64,000 nucleotides of DNA from NCBI RefSeq assembly GCF_001078705.1, contig NZ_CDMW01000001.1, positions 1,295,541 to 1,359,540 on the forward strand, given 5' to 3'. Below, in pieces: positions 17,423-26,653 of this stretch. A program made the position numbers and the translations under genes. Source of the DNA: Streptococcus sanguinis. Lineage in GTDB: Bacteria > Bacillota > Bacilli > Lactobacillales > Streptococcaceae. Every line of letters begins with the position of its first letter. Positions within the stretch are counted from its first letter, which is position 1. A model generated the notes under the pieces. That model was not told where the DNA came from, ran no database searches, and saw nothing but the letters and a program-made list of their open reading frames with translations.

Positions 17423-17432
17423 GTTTTTCTTT

Positions 17433-18056
17433 CTAAATGATATAAATCATGGCAGAGCGATTCTGCGAGTGATAGTATTTCCTGCCAGCATAGGACCGAG
17501 CCAGCTGACTGACTTCATCTTGATTATAGCCCAGAACTCTCTGGCTGCCATCCGCCAGCTGCTGCCAATCGGTCAAAGCAGTCAGCGCCTGACTATCCAC
17601 GACTTGAGACTCAGCTTTGAGAGGTGCCATTTTTATTCTCCCAGCTTCTTCGTAAACCAAGTACTGTGGAAAGATTTGAGCGATTTCAAAGAGCAAGTCA
17701 GCTGTTACCGGTTCTGGCTTTTCAGGGAAGACCAAGCCGACTTTCTCGCTCTCATAGCAAAATCCATAGGACTTGCCAGAAAGATTAAGCCGGACAAAAG
17801 GTTTATTTTCTAAAAAACTGGGATTCGCATTCCACAAGTCCAGCGCCTGACTAATCTCTAAAAAATAGGCTGTCGCGGCTTCCGGACTTTTCTTCTGATA
17901 AAGCTCAGCAAAGTAAGCATTGATAACGCTGGGCGGAGGTGTGATGAAGCTCCGCTTCTGCTCTTCTGTCAGGCCAGCCAATACTTGCTCTAAGTAGACC
18001 CTGTCTAGGCTTGTAAAACCACCGTATTTGAGGGCCAAGTCAATATAATCAGTCAT
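17433..18056 (-). CDS. Conserved streptococcal protein of unknown function in the hflX-rnz cluster
   Basis: A 207-residue protein when started at the ATG at 18056, which has GGAAGAA four bases upstream and overlaps the hflX stop by eight bases. A longer frame to 18092 would overlap hflX by 44 bases and is less likely. It is acidic and cytosolic, with no signal peptide or membrane segment. Visible features are a Tyr/Phe-rich middle ([20 protein letters not shown]) and a C-terminal [22 protein letters not shown] recognise no domain; annotations as cystathionine beta-lyase seen for relatives are not supported by any PLP motif. The conserved position between hflX and rnz is its best identifier. 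Confidence 0.7.
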   Translation of the reverse strand: MTDYIDLALKYGGFTSLDRVYLEQVLAGLTEEQKRSFITPPPSVINAYFAELYQKKSPEAATAYFLEISQALDLWNANPSFLENKPFVRLNLSGKSYGFCYESEKVGLVFPEKPEPVTADLLFEIAQIFPQYLVYEEAGRIKMAPLKAESQVVDSQALTALTDWQQLADGSQRVLGYNQDEVSQLARSYAGRKYYHSQNRSAMIYII

Positions 18057-19287
18057 AAAATTCTTCCAGTTTCCATTTGTTTTTCTCGGCAATCCAGCCT
18101 GAAATGGTTTCGATATCGTCTATGTATTCTCGATTCCCCATAATCGCGACTTTCTCTAAATCATGAATCTTGTAGGCTTTAGCAGGCGCTACCTTGATGG
18201 TAAAAGGCAAAAAGAGCTCTTTCATCCGCTCCAGCAGGACTTGCTGCAAAACAGCTCTACTATTGTCCGCCTTAGCCGAAATCAAAGAATAAGGAGTCAG
18301 GGTCGGAGTGAAATGCTCAGCCTTGTCCGCTTTGTTATAGAGAGTCAGCCGAGGAATATCCAGCATGTCGAGCTCTTTCATGATGTCGAGGACAGTCTTT
18401 TCATGCTCCTCATGATGAGGGTCGCTGGCGTCAATAACATGGATCAGCAAATCGACATTTTTACTCTCTTCTAGTGTGGATTTAAAGCTGGATACCAGCT
18501 CTGTCGGCAAATCCTGAATGAAGCCAACTGTGTCTGTCAGAGTGACATTGAGCTGCCCACTGAGGTTGATGTTCTTGGTCGTAGCGTCTAGCGTCGCAAA
18601 GAGTTCGTCTGCCTCATACTGGCTCTTGCTGGTCAAGCAGTTCATGATCGTAGACTTGCCAGCATTGGTATAACCGATGAGACCGATTTTGAAAACACTG
18701 GATTCCAGCCGTTTTTCACGAACGGTCGCCCGATTTTTCTCGACAGCCTTGAGCTGGCGCTCAATATCATGAATCTGATTGCGGACACTGCGTCGATTGA
18801 GCTCCAGCTGGCTTTCACCAGGCCCACGAGAGCCAATGCCACCTGCCTGACGGCTAAGCATAATCCCCTGGCCAACCAAGCGAGGAAGCAGGTACTTGAG
18901 CTGGGCCAGATGAACTTGCAGCTTGCCCTCATGACTCCTAGCTCTCATGGCAAAAATATCCAAAATCAGCTGCATACGGTCAATGACCTTAACGCCCAAG
19001 CTTTCCTCCAGATTGACATTTTGGCGAGGTGTCAAGCGATTATTGACAATGACGGTCGAAATCTCTTCGGCACCAACCATTTGCCGGATTTCTTCTAACT
19101 TGCCAGATCCGACAAAGGTCTTGCTGTCATACTTTTCCCGTTTCTGGCTATAGGAGCCGACTACCTCAGCTCCTGCCGTCTTAGCTAGACTTTGTAGCTC
19201 CTCCATGGATAGGTCAAAATTCTCCGTGTCTGCTAGTTCCACACCGACCAAAAAGACACGCTCTGTTTTTTTCTCTGTTTCTATCAT
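18049..19287 (-). CDS. hflX: GTPase HflX
   Basis: A 412-residue ribosome-associated GTPase, linked in other bacteria to splitting stalled or heat-damaged ribosomes. The N-terminal HflX domain contains ETFVGSGK-like KTFVGSGKLEEI near residue 55 and a glycine-rich linker GIGSRGPGESQLE near 148-160. The G domain follows with G1 GYTNAGKST near residue 203, G3 DTVGF near 250, and G4 NKAD near 316. The C-terminal tail overlaps the next gene by eight bases. It is separated from miaA by 31 bases. Confidence 0.93.
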   Translation of the reverse strand: MIETEKKTERVFLVGVELADTENFDLSMEELQSLAKTAGAEVVGSYSQKREKYDSKTFVGSGKLEEIRQMVGAEEISTVIVNNRLTPRQNVNLEESLGVKVIDRMQLILDIFAMRARSHEGKLQVHLAQLKYLLPRLVGQGIMLSRQAGGIGSRGPGESQLELNRRSVRNQIHDIERQLKAVEKNRATVREKRLESSVFKIGLIGYTNAGKSTIMNCLTSKSQYEADELFATLDATTKNINLSGQLNVTLTDTVGFIQDLPTELVSSFKSTLEESKNVDLLIHVIDASDPHHEEHEKTVLDIMKELDMLDIPRLTLYNKADKAEHFTPTLTPYSLISAKADNSRAVLQQVLLERMKELFLPFTIKVAPAKAYKIHDLEKVAIMGNREYIDDIETISGWIAEKNKWKLEEFYD

Positions 19288-19318
19288 CTCATATCCTTAC
19301 TAAGACTTGGTCAGCCAG

Positions 19319-20203
19319 TTACTTGTCCAAAAACTTCCTGATGTCTTCCATGACCTGATTTTTATAGTCTGGATTTCCCACTTGATAAAAGGTTACGGAC
19401 ATCCGGTTGCGAAACCAAGTCAGCTGGCGCTTGGCGAAACGGCGAGTATTCTGCTTGAGCTTGTCCACGGCCTCTTCTAGGCTCATCTGACCTTCAAAGT
19501 AGGGGAAAAGTTCCTTGTAGCCAATACCCTTGCTGGCTTGACTGGTCGGAGCTTTCTCAAACAGCCAGCGAGCTTCTTCTAAAAGTCCGGCTTCTAGCAT
19601 CAGATCTACTCGCTGATTGATTCGCTCATAAAGTTTTTGTCGCTCATCATCTAGGCAAATCAGCAGGGCTTCATAGTCTGGTTGATTGTTTTCTAGTTGA
19701 CCACCTAACTGAGCAATCTCCAGCGCCCTCATAGCCCTGCGTCGATTCAGTTGGGGAATCTCGATACTCAGCTCTGCTATTTTCCCAAACAAAGCTTCAT
19801 CTGACCAACTATCCAGCTGCGTCCGATAGTTCAGAATCTCCTCGTGAGGGACGGAGCCGCCCAGATGATAGCCCTCGAGCAAGCCCTGGATATAGAGCCC
19901 TGTGCCACCGCAAATGATGGGAAGCTGACCTTGAGCCGCAATCTCACGAATAGCCTGAGCTGCCTCAGTCACAAAATCATAGGCCGAGTAGCTCTCGCCA
20001 ACCTCCCGCACATCCAGCAGATGATGAGGAATGCCCTCTTGCTCTTCAGGACGAATCTTAGCCGTGCCAATATCTAAGCCACGATAGACCTGCTGGCTGT
20101 CACCGCTGATGATTTGCCCATTGAAGCGCTTGGCTACCTCGATACTCAAAGCCGTTTTTCCGACCGCCGTAGGCCCCACTATCACAATTATTTTGGTTTT
20201 CAT
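19319..20203 (-). CDS. miaA: tRNA dimethylallyltransferase
   Basis: A 294-residue enzyme that transfers a dimethylallyl group to adenosine 37 of tRNAs reading codons that start with U. The P-loop GPTAVGKT lies at residues 10-17, followed by [17 protein letters not shown], in which the Asp is catalytic, and PHHLLD near residue 60. GGTGLYIQ near 100 and [10 protein letters not shown] near 158 are further family motifs. The ATG at 20203 follows AAGGAAAA. It heads the miaA-hflX-unknown-rnz-SDR transcript, read from a promoter that overlaps that of the divergent DUF3042 gene. Confidence 0.93.
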   Translation of the reverse strand: MKTKIIVIVGPTAVGKTALSIEVAKRFNGQIISGDSQQVYRGLDIGTAKIRPEEQEGIPHHLLDVREVGESYSAYDFVTEAAQAIREIAAQGQLPIICGGTGLYIQGLLEGYHLGGSVPHEEILNYRTQLDSWSDEALFGKIAELSIEIPQLNRRRAMRALEIAQLGGQLENNQPDYEALLICLDDERQKLYERINQRVDLMLEAGLLEEARWLFEKAPTSQASKGIGYKELFPYFEGQMSLEEAVDKLKQNTRRFAKRQLTWFRNRMSVTFYQVGNPDYKNQVMEDIRKFLDK

Positions 20204-20223
20204 CGTTTTTCCTTGAAAAAATT

Positions 20224-20251
20224 TTGATTTTTCGTTACTATTAATTATAAC
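20224..20251 (+). promoter_or_regulatory. Promoter of the DUF3042-like gene
   Basis: TTGATT (20224-20229) and TATAAC (20246-20251) are separated by 16 bases. The -10 box overlaps that of the divergent miaA promoter. Confidence 0.45.
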
Positions 20252-20252
20252 A
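20244..20252 (-). promoter_or_regulatory. Promoter of miaA
   Basis: Minus-strand TGTTATAAT is a TG-extended perfect -10 box, 41 bases before the miaA start. A weak TTCTGA lies 17 bases further upstream. Confidence 0.5.
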
Positions 20253-20285
20253 TAAATAATAAAAGTTCAGAAAAGGAGAAATCAT

Positions 20286-20456
20286 ATGGCTAAAGGATTT
20301 GGAAAAGGCGTTCTTACAGGTGTTGCTGGTACTGTTGCTGCTGTTGCTGGAGCAGTCTATGCCTTTAAGAAAAAAGTCATCGAACCTGAAGAACAAAAAG
20401 CGGCTTTCATCGAAGAAAACCGTAAAAAAGCAGCTCGCAAACGTGTAGCACACTAA
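20286..20456 (+). CDS. Small DUF3042-like protein
   Basis: A 56-residue protein. It begins MAKGFGKGVLTGV, followed by a run of Ala/Val/Gly through about residue 27 that could form one membrane helix, and ends in a highly charged Lys/Glu/Arg-rich tail (EENRKKAARKRVAH). This matches the DUF3042 family of small Firmicute proteins; function is unknown. AAAAGGAGAAATC gives a strong ribosome site. It has its own promoter and terminator and is divergent from miaA. Confidence 0.8.
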   Translation: MAKGFGKGVLTGVAGTVAAVAGAVYAFKKKVIEPEEQKAAFIEENRKKAARKRVAH

Positions 20457-20472
20457 GCCTGCACATTTCACT

Positions 20473-20503
20473 AAAAAGCCTGGATTTTTTCCAGGTTTTT
20501 TTC
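20473..20503 (+). terminator. Terminator of the DUF3042-like gene
   Basis: CCTGGA and TCCAGG (20479-20495) form a stem with a T-rich loop, followed by seven T residues. Confidence 0.8.
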
Positions 20504-20561
20504 TTTTGAAGGAGAAAACTTAGTCAAAATTGAGTTTCCACCTAGAACAAACGATAATACG

Positions 20562-20588
20562 AAAAGACCGCTCGTTTGGGTGGTCTTT
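20562..20588 (-). terminator. Terminator of the his operon
   Basis: On the minus strand AAAGACC (20588-20582) pairs with GGTCTTT (20569-20563), followed by TTTTC. It lies just after the GNAT gene stop at 20596. Confidence 0.75.
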
Positions 20589-20595
20589 CCTCTTG

Positions 20596-21066
20596 CTACA
20601 ATCGACACAGCATCAAATAATCATCTTCCCTCTCTTCAACCGTGACAAAGCCCAGTCTTTGATAAAAGCCAACGGCGGGATTGTCTTTGGAAACGGATAG
20701 GGAGACACTTGGGTAGCCTTTGGCCTTGAGCAAGTCCAGCGTGGCCGTCATCAACTGCTGGCCTAGTCCTTGCCCTCTGAACTCAGGCAGGAATGAAATG
20801 GATAGAGAGGGTGTCTGGTCGTCAAAATAGCCGTAGTCTTTCATGATGCGAACCCAAACAGCTCCGACCAGCTGGCCGTCCACTTCTGCCGCTAAAGCCC
20901 AATCATCTGGCTGCTGACCAAAGTCCTTGATATACATCTCTAGTTCTGGTTCCTTTAAGATGCTTCTGGGCAGTGGCTCTAGACCTTGAGGGATAAAAAT
21001 AGCTTGGTAAAGAAATTCCTCTAAGAGTGGGATTTCCTCTGATTTTAAGGGCCTAATCTCGGTCAT
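20596..21066 (-). CDS. GNAT-family N-acetyltransferase
   Basis: A 156-residue single-domain acetyltransferase. Motif A, which binds the pyrophosphate of acetyl-CoA, is FRGQGLGQQLM near residues 96-106, preceded by the SISFLPE strand. NPAVGFYQRLGF near 129-140 is the usual C-terminal motif B. The substrate is not predictable. It is the last gene before the his terminator and starts 12 bases after hisK, so it is co-transcribed; a direct role in histidine synthesis is not implied. Confidence 0.8.
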   Translation of the reverse strand: MTEIRPLKSEEIPLLEEFLYQAIFIPQGLEPLPRSILKEPELEMYIKDFGQQPDDWALAAEVDGQLVGAVWVRIMKDYGYFDDQTPSLSISFLPEFRGQGLGQQLMTATLDLLKAKGYPSVSLSVSKDNPAVGFYQRLGFVTVEEREDDYLMLCRL

Positions 21067-21077
21067 GATTTCTCCTT

Positions 21078-21827
21078 CTAGATCAACTGCTCCTCAGCTA
21101 TTCCGGCCTCCTCTAAGATTTTGGCAACTCGGTCAAACTGCAAGCGGAAATGCTCCAGCTTATGGCCGTCTGATCCCACTGAAAAGCGCTGGCCACCCAG
21201 CTCCTTGACTAGCGAAAGAGCATAGATATAGAGTTCCTCGTGTTCATAGAGGTACATGGACTTGCAGTTAAGCTCAAAGGCCAGACCATGGTCAATCATC
21301 TTTTGAAAAAGCTGTCGCAGCTCTGGTTCAAAAGTTTTTAACTCCTCTACGGTAAGCGCAAATTTTCGGAAACCATAGTCAAAGTGAGCTAGCACATCTG
21401 CCGGTACAGCCTCAATAGCCTCCTCTAACTCTCTCAGGTAGGAGGGAATTAACTCCATCTTATCCAGCTCCAAGACTGGATCTTCCAGATAGTCAAAGCT
21501 GCCATTGTGGTGGACAGACAGGAGCTTGAGGTCATAATCCTTGTCCGCTAGGAAAGCTAGGATATCATCCTTACGCGGAGCGTAATAGCCAATTTCAATG
21601 CCCTTTTTGATGCGGTTGCCATATTGCTGGTTCAGCTCTGCTATTTTTGCTGAATAGGCCTCATAGTCAGGCACATCATCGTGGGGCGAGGCAGCTTCGT
21701 AAGGGTAGGGGTTAGACAAATCATAGTGCTCAGTGGTGACAATCTCGCCCTCGTAATGGTCCAGATAGTCACAGAAATCTGCATCAGAATCATAGGAAAA
21801 ATAGGTGTGAAGATGGTTGTCGCGCAT
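21078..21827 (-). CDS. hisK: Histidinol-phosphatase, PHP type
   Basis: A 249-residue PHP-domain phosphatase that removes phosphate from L-histidinol phosphate, the penultimate step of histidine synthesis. The metal motif HLHTYFSYD is at residues 5-13, TTEH at 31-34, HHNG near 131 and HFDYG near 167; FSVGSDGHK near 217-225 closes the site. It supplies the phosphatase activity that the monofunctional HisB here lacks. A GAAAGGCGG ribosome site precedes the ATG. Its position after hisE matches other streptococcal and lactococcal his operons. Confidence 0.85.
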   Translation of the reverse strand: MRDNHLHTYFSYDSDADFCDYLDHYEGEIVTTEHYDLSNPYPYEAASPHDDVPDYEAYSAKIAELNQQYGNRIKKGIEIGYYAPRKDDILAFLADKDYDLKLLSVHHNGSFDYLEDPVLELDKMELIPSYLRELEEAIEAVPADVLAHFDYGFRKFALTVEELKTFEPELRQLFQKMIDHGLAFELNCKSMYLYEHEELYIYALSLVKELGGQRFSVGSDGHKLEHFRLQFDRVAKILEEAGIAEEQLI

Positions 21828-21860
21828 GCTGGACCGCCTTTCTGCAAATCTTATATCCGT

Positions 21861-22175
21861 TTAGTATTGGTCAATTTCAGTTCGGTCATGAATCCGGCTC
21901 TGCTTGCCCTGACGGGCCTGGAGGACGGCCTCTACCTGATCCAGACTGACGCCAGTCTCAACGAGAGCGACCGCCAGATGGTAGAGCAGATCAGCTGTCT
22001 CATTGGCCATCTCGTCCTTGTCAGCATTTTTAGCCGCAATGACCACTTCTGTCGCTTCTTCACCGACTTTTTTGAGAATCTTGTCCAGCCCCTTGTCATA
22101 GAGATAGCTGGTATAGGAGCCTTCCTTGGGCTCTTTTTTGCGTTTGAGGGCTTCTTGATAGAGGGTTTCTAGCAT
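21861..22175 (-). CDS. hisE: Phosphoribosyl-ATP pyrophosphatase
   Basis: A 104-residue all-alpha MazG-fold enzyme that hydrolyses phosphoribosyl-ATP to phosphoribosyl-AMP, the second step of the pathway. The conserved SYTSYLYDKGLDKILKKVGEE region lies near residues 20-40, followed by EATEVVIAAKN and DEMANETADLLYHL with its acidic metal ligands. HisE and HisI are separate proteins here, not fused. It has its own promoter at 22199-22227 and an AAGGAG ribosome site. Confidence 0.93.
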   Translation of the reverse strand: MLETLYQEALKRKKEPKEGSYTSYLYDKGLDKILKKVGEEATEVVIAAKNADKDEMANETADLLYHLAVALVETGVSLDQVEAVLQARQGKQSRIHDRTEIDQY

Positions 22176-22198
22176 AGTATCTCCTTGTTACTGTCTTT

Positions 22199-22227
22199 AT
22201 TTTACTATAAAAAGCAATTCTTTCCAA
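22199..22227 (-). promoter_or_regulatory. Internal promoter before hisE
   Basis: On the minus strand TTGGAA and TAAAAT are separated by exactly 17 bases, in the 126-bp gap between hisI and hisE. This gap is the widest in the operon. Confidence 0.5.
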
Positions 22228-22301
22228 TGGCGGGCCGGAGGCTCGATACTGACTTCTTAGTTTTATTCTTGCATTAACCAAGTACTAAAGTAAGTGAGCT
22301 T

Positions 22302-22646
22302 TTAGTCAGTTTTTCCGTTTTTTTCATCCCAGATTGTATGGAAAAAGCAGGATTTAGCACCGGTGTGGCAGGCTGCTCCCAGCTGGTCTACCTCGATCAG
22401 CAGGGTATCTAGGTCGCAGTCAGCTGTGATTTTTTTGACAGTCTGGTAGTGGCCGCTGGTGACTCCCTTATGCCAAAGCTCCTGACGTGACCGGCTCCAG
22501 TACCACATCTGACCGCTGGTGCGAGTCAGATGGTAGGCTTCTTCATTGAGATAGGCTAGCATGAGGACTTCTTTGCTGGTGTGGTCTAGAATAATGGCAG
22601 GTATAAGACCGCCTTGCTTTTGAAAATCTAACTTCACTTCTGTCAT
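22302..22646 (-). CDS. hisI: Phosphoribosyl-AMP cyclohydrolase
   Basis: A 114-residue zinc enzyme that opens the adenine ring of phosphoribosyl-AMP, the third step. Signature motifs are MLAYLNEEA near residues 29-37, [19 protein letters not shown] near 48-66 and the metal-binding DCDLDTLL near 77, with Cys of GAACHTG near 93 as zinc ligand. The start codon overlaps the hisF stop by one base. No HisE domain is fused to it. Confidence 0.93.
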   Translation of the reverse strand: MTEVKLDFQKQGGLIPAIILDHTSKEVLMLAYLNEEAYHLTRTSGQMWYWSRSRQELWHKGVTSGHYQTVKKITADCDLDTLLIEVDQLGAACHTGAKSCFFHTIWDEKNGKTD

Positions 22647-23404
22647 TAGATGCGCACCTCCAACCCGGCTTCCAGCATGACTTTTTTGGTTTCTGCGATG
22701 GAGACCTGACCATAATGGAAAATAGAAGCGGCCAAAGCACCTGTCGCTGCAGTCTTTTCAAAAACTTCTAGGATATGCTGACTACTGCCAGCACCACCAG
22801 AGGCGATGATAGGAACGGAAACCACTTGAGAGACGGCTTCCAGCATAGGCAAGTCAAAACCGGACTTGGTCCCGTCCTTGTCCATACTGGTCAGAAGAAT
22901 TTCCCCCGCTCCAAGACTGACAGCTTCTTGGACCCAGTCTAACAGGTCACGACCGCTGTCCTTGCGGCCACCAGCCAGATAGACATGCCAGCTGCCATCC
23001 GCTTCTTTCTTAGCATCCACGGCCAGCACCACGCATTGGCTGCCGAATTTCTCAGCGCAGTCAGCTAAAAGCTGAGGATTTGCCAGCGCCGAGGAATTAA
23101 CTGCAACCTTATCCGCACCAGCCTGCAGCATCCGCTTCATATCCTCAACCGTGCGAATGCCGCCCCCGACGGTAAAGGGAATGAAAACCTGCTCCGCCAC
23201 GCGCCGGACCATCTCGACCGTCGTGTCCCGCTCCTCATGAGTGGCTGTAATGTCCAGAAAGACCAACTCATCGCAGCCTGCTTCATAGTAGGCCTTGGCA
23301 GCATCAACTGGATCACCCACATCAGTCAGATTGACAAAGTTGATGCCCTTGACCACCCGGCCGTCCTTGACATCCAGACAGGGAATGATTCGTTTTTTCA
23401 GCAT
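22646..23404 (-). CDS. hisF: Imidazole glycerol phosphate synthase, cyclase subunit
   Basis: A 252-residue TIM-barrel enzyme. With HisH it turns PRFAR and ammonia into imidazole-glycerol phosphate and AICAR. The catalytic Asp11 is in CLDVKDGR and the second Asp in VLAVDAKKE near residue 130. Phosphate-binding loops are visible: VGGGIR near 81-86, VNSSA near 101, TSMDKDGT near 171 and ASGGAG near 201. It is followed directly by hisI and preceded by hisA with a two-base gap. Confidence 0.95.
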   Translation of the reverse strand: MLKKRIIPCLDVKDGRVVKGINFVNLTDVGDPVDAAKAYYEAGCDELVFLDITATHEERDTTVEMVRRVAEQVFIPFTVGGGIRTVEDMKRMLQAGADKVAVNSSALANPQLLADCAEKFGSQCVVLAVDAKKEADGSWHVYLAGGRKDSGRDLLDWVQEAVSLGAGEILLTSMDKDGTKSGFDLPMLEAVSQVVSVPIIASGGAGSSQHILEVFEKTAATGALAASIFHYGQVSIAETKKVMLEAGLEVRI

Positions 23405-23406
23405 GC

Positions 23407-24129
23407 CTAGCCCCTTTCTGCTTCCTTGATCTGCTCTAGGCTAATTCGTCCACTATAATAGGCCTTACCCACAATGGCACCAGCCAAGCCCAGTTTTTTC
23501 AGCTCTTCTAAGTCATCCGCTGACTGGATGCCGCCAGAGGCAATGACTTGAGCATCTTTGAGTGCTGCCAGCAATTTTTTATAATGCTGGATATTGGGAC
23601 CAGTCAGAGTCCCGTCTCGGTCCACATCTGTATAGACAAAGAGACGGACGCCGATTTTTTCCATGGCAAGCGCTAGGCTAATATAGTCCTGACTGCTGGT
23701 TTCCAGCCAACCCTCAGTCGCAACCAGACCCTCTTTCGCATCAATGCCAATTACGATTTTGCTGCTTCCAAAGCGCTCCAGCGCAGCCTCGACAAATTCA
23801 GGATTCTTAACAGCCATAGAGCCAATAATGACACGGTCAATGCCAACTGCCAGGTAATCTTCAATCTGCTCCAGACTGCGGATGCCGCCCCCGACTTGGA
23901 TGGCTAGGCCTGTTTCCACTTTAATCTGAGCAATCAAATCTCGATTAGCCGCCCGACCTTCTAAAGCTCCGTCCAAGTCAACCACATGAATCATGGTAAC
24001 CCCGGCTTCTTTGAAAACTCGAGCTTGCTCCAAGACATCGGGATTGACTACTGTCTTCTGACTAAAATCCCCTTTAAAAAGGCGGACGGCCTGACCGTCT
24101 TTGATATCAATAGCGGGCAGTATTTTCAT
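23407..24129 (-). CDS. hisA: ProFAR isomerase
   Basis: A 240-residue TIM-barrel isomerase acting before HisF. Catalytic Asp8 lies in [10 protein letters not shown], and the second Asp in YTDVDRDGT near residue 168. VGGGIRS and ASGGIQS are the phosphate loops. The start at 24129 (MKIL) is preferred because GGAG lies seven bases upstream; a Met two codons earlier would sit on top of the ribosome site. The gene overlaps the end of hisH by 23 bases, which favours translational coupling. Confidence 0.93.
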   Translation of the reverse strand: MKILPAIDIKDGQAVRLFKGDFSQKTVVNPDVLEQARVFKEAGVTMIHVVDLDGALEGRAANRDLIAQIKVETGLAIQVGGGIRSLEQIEDYLAVGIDRVIIGSMAVKNPEFVEAALERFGSSKIVIGIDAKEGLVATEGWLETSSQDYISLALAMEKIGVRLFVYTDVDRDGTLTGPNIQHYKKLLAALKDAQVIASGGIQSADDLEELKKLGLAGAIVGKAYYSGRISLEQIKEAERG

Positions 24130-24730
24130 AGACATACTCCTTAAACTTCTCTAGGATACCGAGGCCAACAGCACCAGACTTTTCTGGGTGGAACTGGCAG
24201 CCAAAGACAGAGCCTCGGTGGATCATGGCTGGAATAGGCAGCCCATAATCAGCCGTCACATCCAAGTACTCCTCCGGAACATCCGTATAGTAGCTATGGA
24301 CGAAATAGACTGACTGGCCATCAAGATCAGCTGTCAAAGAAGACGACTGCTGGATTTGTAAGTCATTCCAGCCCATGTGGGGCACAGGCAGACCAGCCTG
24401 GTCCGGAATCCGGCGGCAAACACCCGGAATCAAGCCCAGTCCAGAGCTTTGACCATTCTCTAATCCAGACTCCAGCAGGAGCTGCATGCCTAAGCAAATG
24501 CCCAAGAGAGGCTTGCCATCGGCCACAGCCTGCTGAATAACTGAAACCAGCCCTCGCTTTTCCAACTCCTGCATGGCAGTAGGAAAAGCACCGACACCAG
24601 GTAAAACCAAACCATCAGCGTCCAAAATTTCCTGCGGGTCAGCTGACAGGCGCGCTTCTACTCCGACCTGAGCTAGAGCACGGAGAACATTGGCAGTATT
24701 TCCCGCGTCATAATCAATAACAATCATCAT
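24107..24730 (-). CDS. hisH: Imidazole glycerol phosphate synthase, glutaminase subunit
   Basis: A class I glutamine amidotransferase of 207 residues that feeds ammonia to HisF. The nucleophile Cys is in GICLGMQLL near residue 83, and the His-Glu pair in FHPEKSG near 186. The oxyanion-strand motif PGVGAF lies near 50. The start was placed at the ATG at 24730, with AAAGGAG 11 bases upstream. A GTG seven codons earlier would place the ribosome site within the gene, so it is rejected. The next ATG at 24727 is also possible. Confidence 0.93.
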   Translation of the reverse strand: MMIVIDYDAGNTANVLRALAQVGVEARLSADPQEILDADGLVLPGVGAFPTAMQELEKRGLVSVIQQAVADGKPLLGICLGMQLLLESGLENGQSSGLGLIPGVCRRIPDQAGLPVPHMGWNDLQIQQSSSLTADLDGQSVYFVHSYYTDVPEEYLDVTADYGLPIPAMIHRGSVFGCQFHPEKSGAVGLGILEKFKEYVYENTARY

Positions 24731-24764
24731 CTCTACATCAACTCCTTTCACTCAGAAGGACAAG

Positions 24765-25349
24765 CTAGAGCAAGCCCTTGGTGGAGTTGACTCCATGAAT
24801 CTCTGGATTTATCGTAATAGCCTCCCGCAGAGCTCGTCCAGTCGCTTTAAAGAGACTTTCCGCCTTGTGGTGGCTGTTCTTGCCATGAAGGATTTTCAGG
24901 TGCAGATTCATCTGCAGATTAAAGGCTAGGGCTTGGAAAAATTCCTCCACCAGTTCGGTGTCAAAATTCCCAAGTTTGGGATTGTCAAAATCAGCCTCAA
25001 AAACCAGATAGGAGCGACCGGATAGGTCCAGACTGGCCATGCCCAGCGTTTCATCCATAGGCACAAAGCTAGTACCGTAGCGGTTGATGCCGGTCTTGTC
25101 TCCCAAGGCCTGACGCAGAGCCTGTCCTAATACGATACCCACATCCTCGACCGTATGATGGCTGTCTACCCAAAGGTCGCCTTCAGCCTTGACCGTCAGA
25201 GAAATCCGACTGTGGCGGGCAAAAAGGGTCAGCATGTGGTCAAAGAATCCGACACCAGTCTCGATAGCTACCGGCTCCTGTTGGTCCAGATTGACAGCCA
25301 GCTCAATATCGGTCTCCTGTGTTTTACGCTTAATTTCAGCTTGTCTCAT
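24765..25349 (-). CDS. hisB: Imidazoleglycerol-phosphate dehydratase
   Basis: A 194-residue manganese enzyme of the monofunctional type, with no HAD phosphatase domain in front. The duplicated half-domains each show metal-binding histidines: [12 protein letters not shown] near residues 36-47 with [11 protein letters not shown] near 61-71, and the second set [15 protein letters not shown] near 159-173. The dehydration product is imidazole-acetol phosphate, the substrate of HisC. It lies between hisD (11-base gap) and hisH. Confidence 0.95.
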   Translation of the reverse strand: MRQAEIKRKTQETDIELAVNLDQQEPVAIETGVGFFDHMLTLFARHSRISLTVKAEGDLWVDSHHTVEDVGIVLGQALRQALGDKTGINRYGTSFVPMDETLGMASLDLSGRSYLVFEADFDNPKLGNFDTELVEEFFQALAFNLQMNLHLKILHGKNSHHKAESLFKATGRALREAITINPEIHGVNSTKGLL

Positions 25350-25360
25350 GGCAACTCCTT

Positions 25361-26653
25361 CTATTTCTCCTGTCTGCGGGCTTCGATGGCCTTGGCATGT
25401 CCCTGCAGGCCTTCTGCATAGGCCAGACTGGTAATATCCTTGTCAGCCGCCCCTACAGCAGCACGGCTGTACTGGGTGTACTGAATGCGCTTGATGAAGT
25501 CATAGACTCCCAGAGCTGATGAAAAGCGGCTGGTGCTGGTTGTCGGCAAAACGTGATTGGCTCCCGCATAGTAGTCACCAATTGGCTCACTGGTATAATG
25601 CCCCAGAAAGACAGAGCCGGCATTTTCAACCTGATCTAGATAGCTGTAAGCATCATCCATGGCAATTTCCAAATGCTCCGGTGCCACCTGATTCATGAGC
25701 TCAAACATAGCTTCCTTAGAAGGCGCAAGGATAATGCGGCCGTTATTCTCAATCGAAGCACGTGCAATTTCCTCTCGCGGCAGCTCTTCCAGCTGTCTGT
25801 CCAGTTCTGCTTCGACTTGGTCTGCCAGCTCCTCCGAGTCGGTTACTAGAATAGCTCGAGCCAGCTTGTCGTGCTCGGCTTGCGACAGGAGGTCAGCTGC
25901 CACATAGACTGGACTGGCTGAACGATCTGCAATGACTCCAATCTCCGAAGGACCAGCAATCATGTCAATTCCCACGACACCATAGACCATCTTTTTGGCC
26001 GTAGCCACAAAGATATTGCCCGGCCCAGTTATCTTATCCACCTTGGGAATGGTCTCAGTTCCATAAGCCAGAGCTGCTACACCTTGGGCTCCGCCAATTT
26101 GGAAAATCCGATCCACACCAGCCAGCTTGGCTGCAACCAAAATCGCTGGAGTAAAGTGCTCTTGGGGCGGTGTAATCATGATGATTTCTTTGACACCGGC
26201 AATCTTGGCTGGAATAACATTCATGAGGACGGAAGACGGATATGCTGCGGTGCCGCCAGGTACATAGGTGCCGACCCGCTCAATCGGTCGAATCAACTGA
26301 CCACGGACAACGCCCTTACTGGGACTGTCCTCAAAACCAGTCTCCAACTGCTGGCGGTGGTAGGATTCGATATTAGCTTGGGCATTTTTCAATGCGGCCA
26401 AGACCCCTGGGTCAATCTCCTCAAAGGCCTTGTCAATTAGCTCCTGCCCAATCTCAAAGTCTGTCACCTCAACCTTGTCAAAAAGCATGGTATAGTCTCT
26501 TAAAGCTTGGTCACCGTCTTGTTTGACTCTTTCAATAATCTCAGCCACCGCTTCTTCCACATCTAAGTTTTGTTGACTAAGCTGCAGCTGCTCTTCGTAT
26601 AAAATCCGTGAAATTTCTTCGTTACTTCCGCTTAAACGTTTGATAATTGTCAT
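25361..26653 (-). CDS. hisD: Histidinol dehydrogenase
   Basis: A 430-residue zinc- and NAD-dependent enzyme that oxidises histidinol to histidine in the last two steps. [18 protein letters not shown] near residues 131-148 and [11 protein letters not shown] near 209-219 belong to the NAD site. [14 protein letters not shown] near 231-244 and LSQAEHD near 256-262, with zinc ligands Gln and His, are the family signature. The catalytic pair appears in APEHLEI near 322. The hisG stop overlaps its start by four bases. Confidence 0.95.
   Translation of the reverse strand: MTIIKRLSGSNEEISRILYEEQLQLSQQNLDVEEAVAEIIERVKQDGDQALRDYTMLFDKVEVTDFEIGQELIDKAFEEIDPGVLAALKNAQANIESYHRQQLETGFEDSPSKGVVRGQLIRPIERVGTYVPGGTAAYPSSVLMNVIPAKIAGVKEIIMITPPQEHFTPAILVAAKLAGVDRIFQIGGAQGVAALAYGTETIPKVDKITGPGNIFVATAKKMVYGVVGIDMIAGPSEIGVIADRSASPVYVAADLLSQAEHDKLARAILVTDSEELADQVEAELDRQLEELPREEIARASIENNGRIILAPSKEAMFELMNQVAPEHLEIAMDDAYSYLDQVENAGSVFLGHYTSEPIGDYYAGANHVLPTTSTSRFSSALGVYDFIKRIQYTQYSRAAVGAADKDITSLAYAEGLQGHAKAIEARRQEK

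Noticed and set aside
17433-18092. Longer start for the unknown protein, overlapping hflX by 44 bases
   Set aside because: A better-placed ATG at 18056 has a ribosome site and gives the usual short overlap.
24107-24751. Longer HisH beginning at a GTG at 24751
   Set aside because: The ribosome site AAAGGAG would lie inside the coding sequence, and the extra residues precede the usual N-terminus.
24765-25349. Bifunctional HisB with phosphatase domain
   Set aside because: The protein is only 194 residues and has both dehydratase halves but no HAD motif. HisK supplies the phosphatase.
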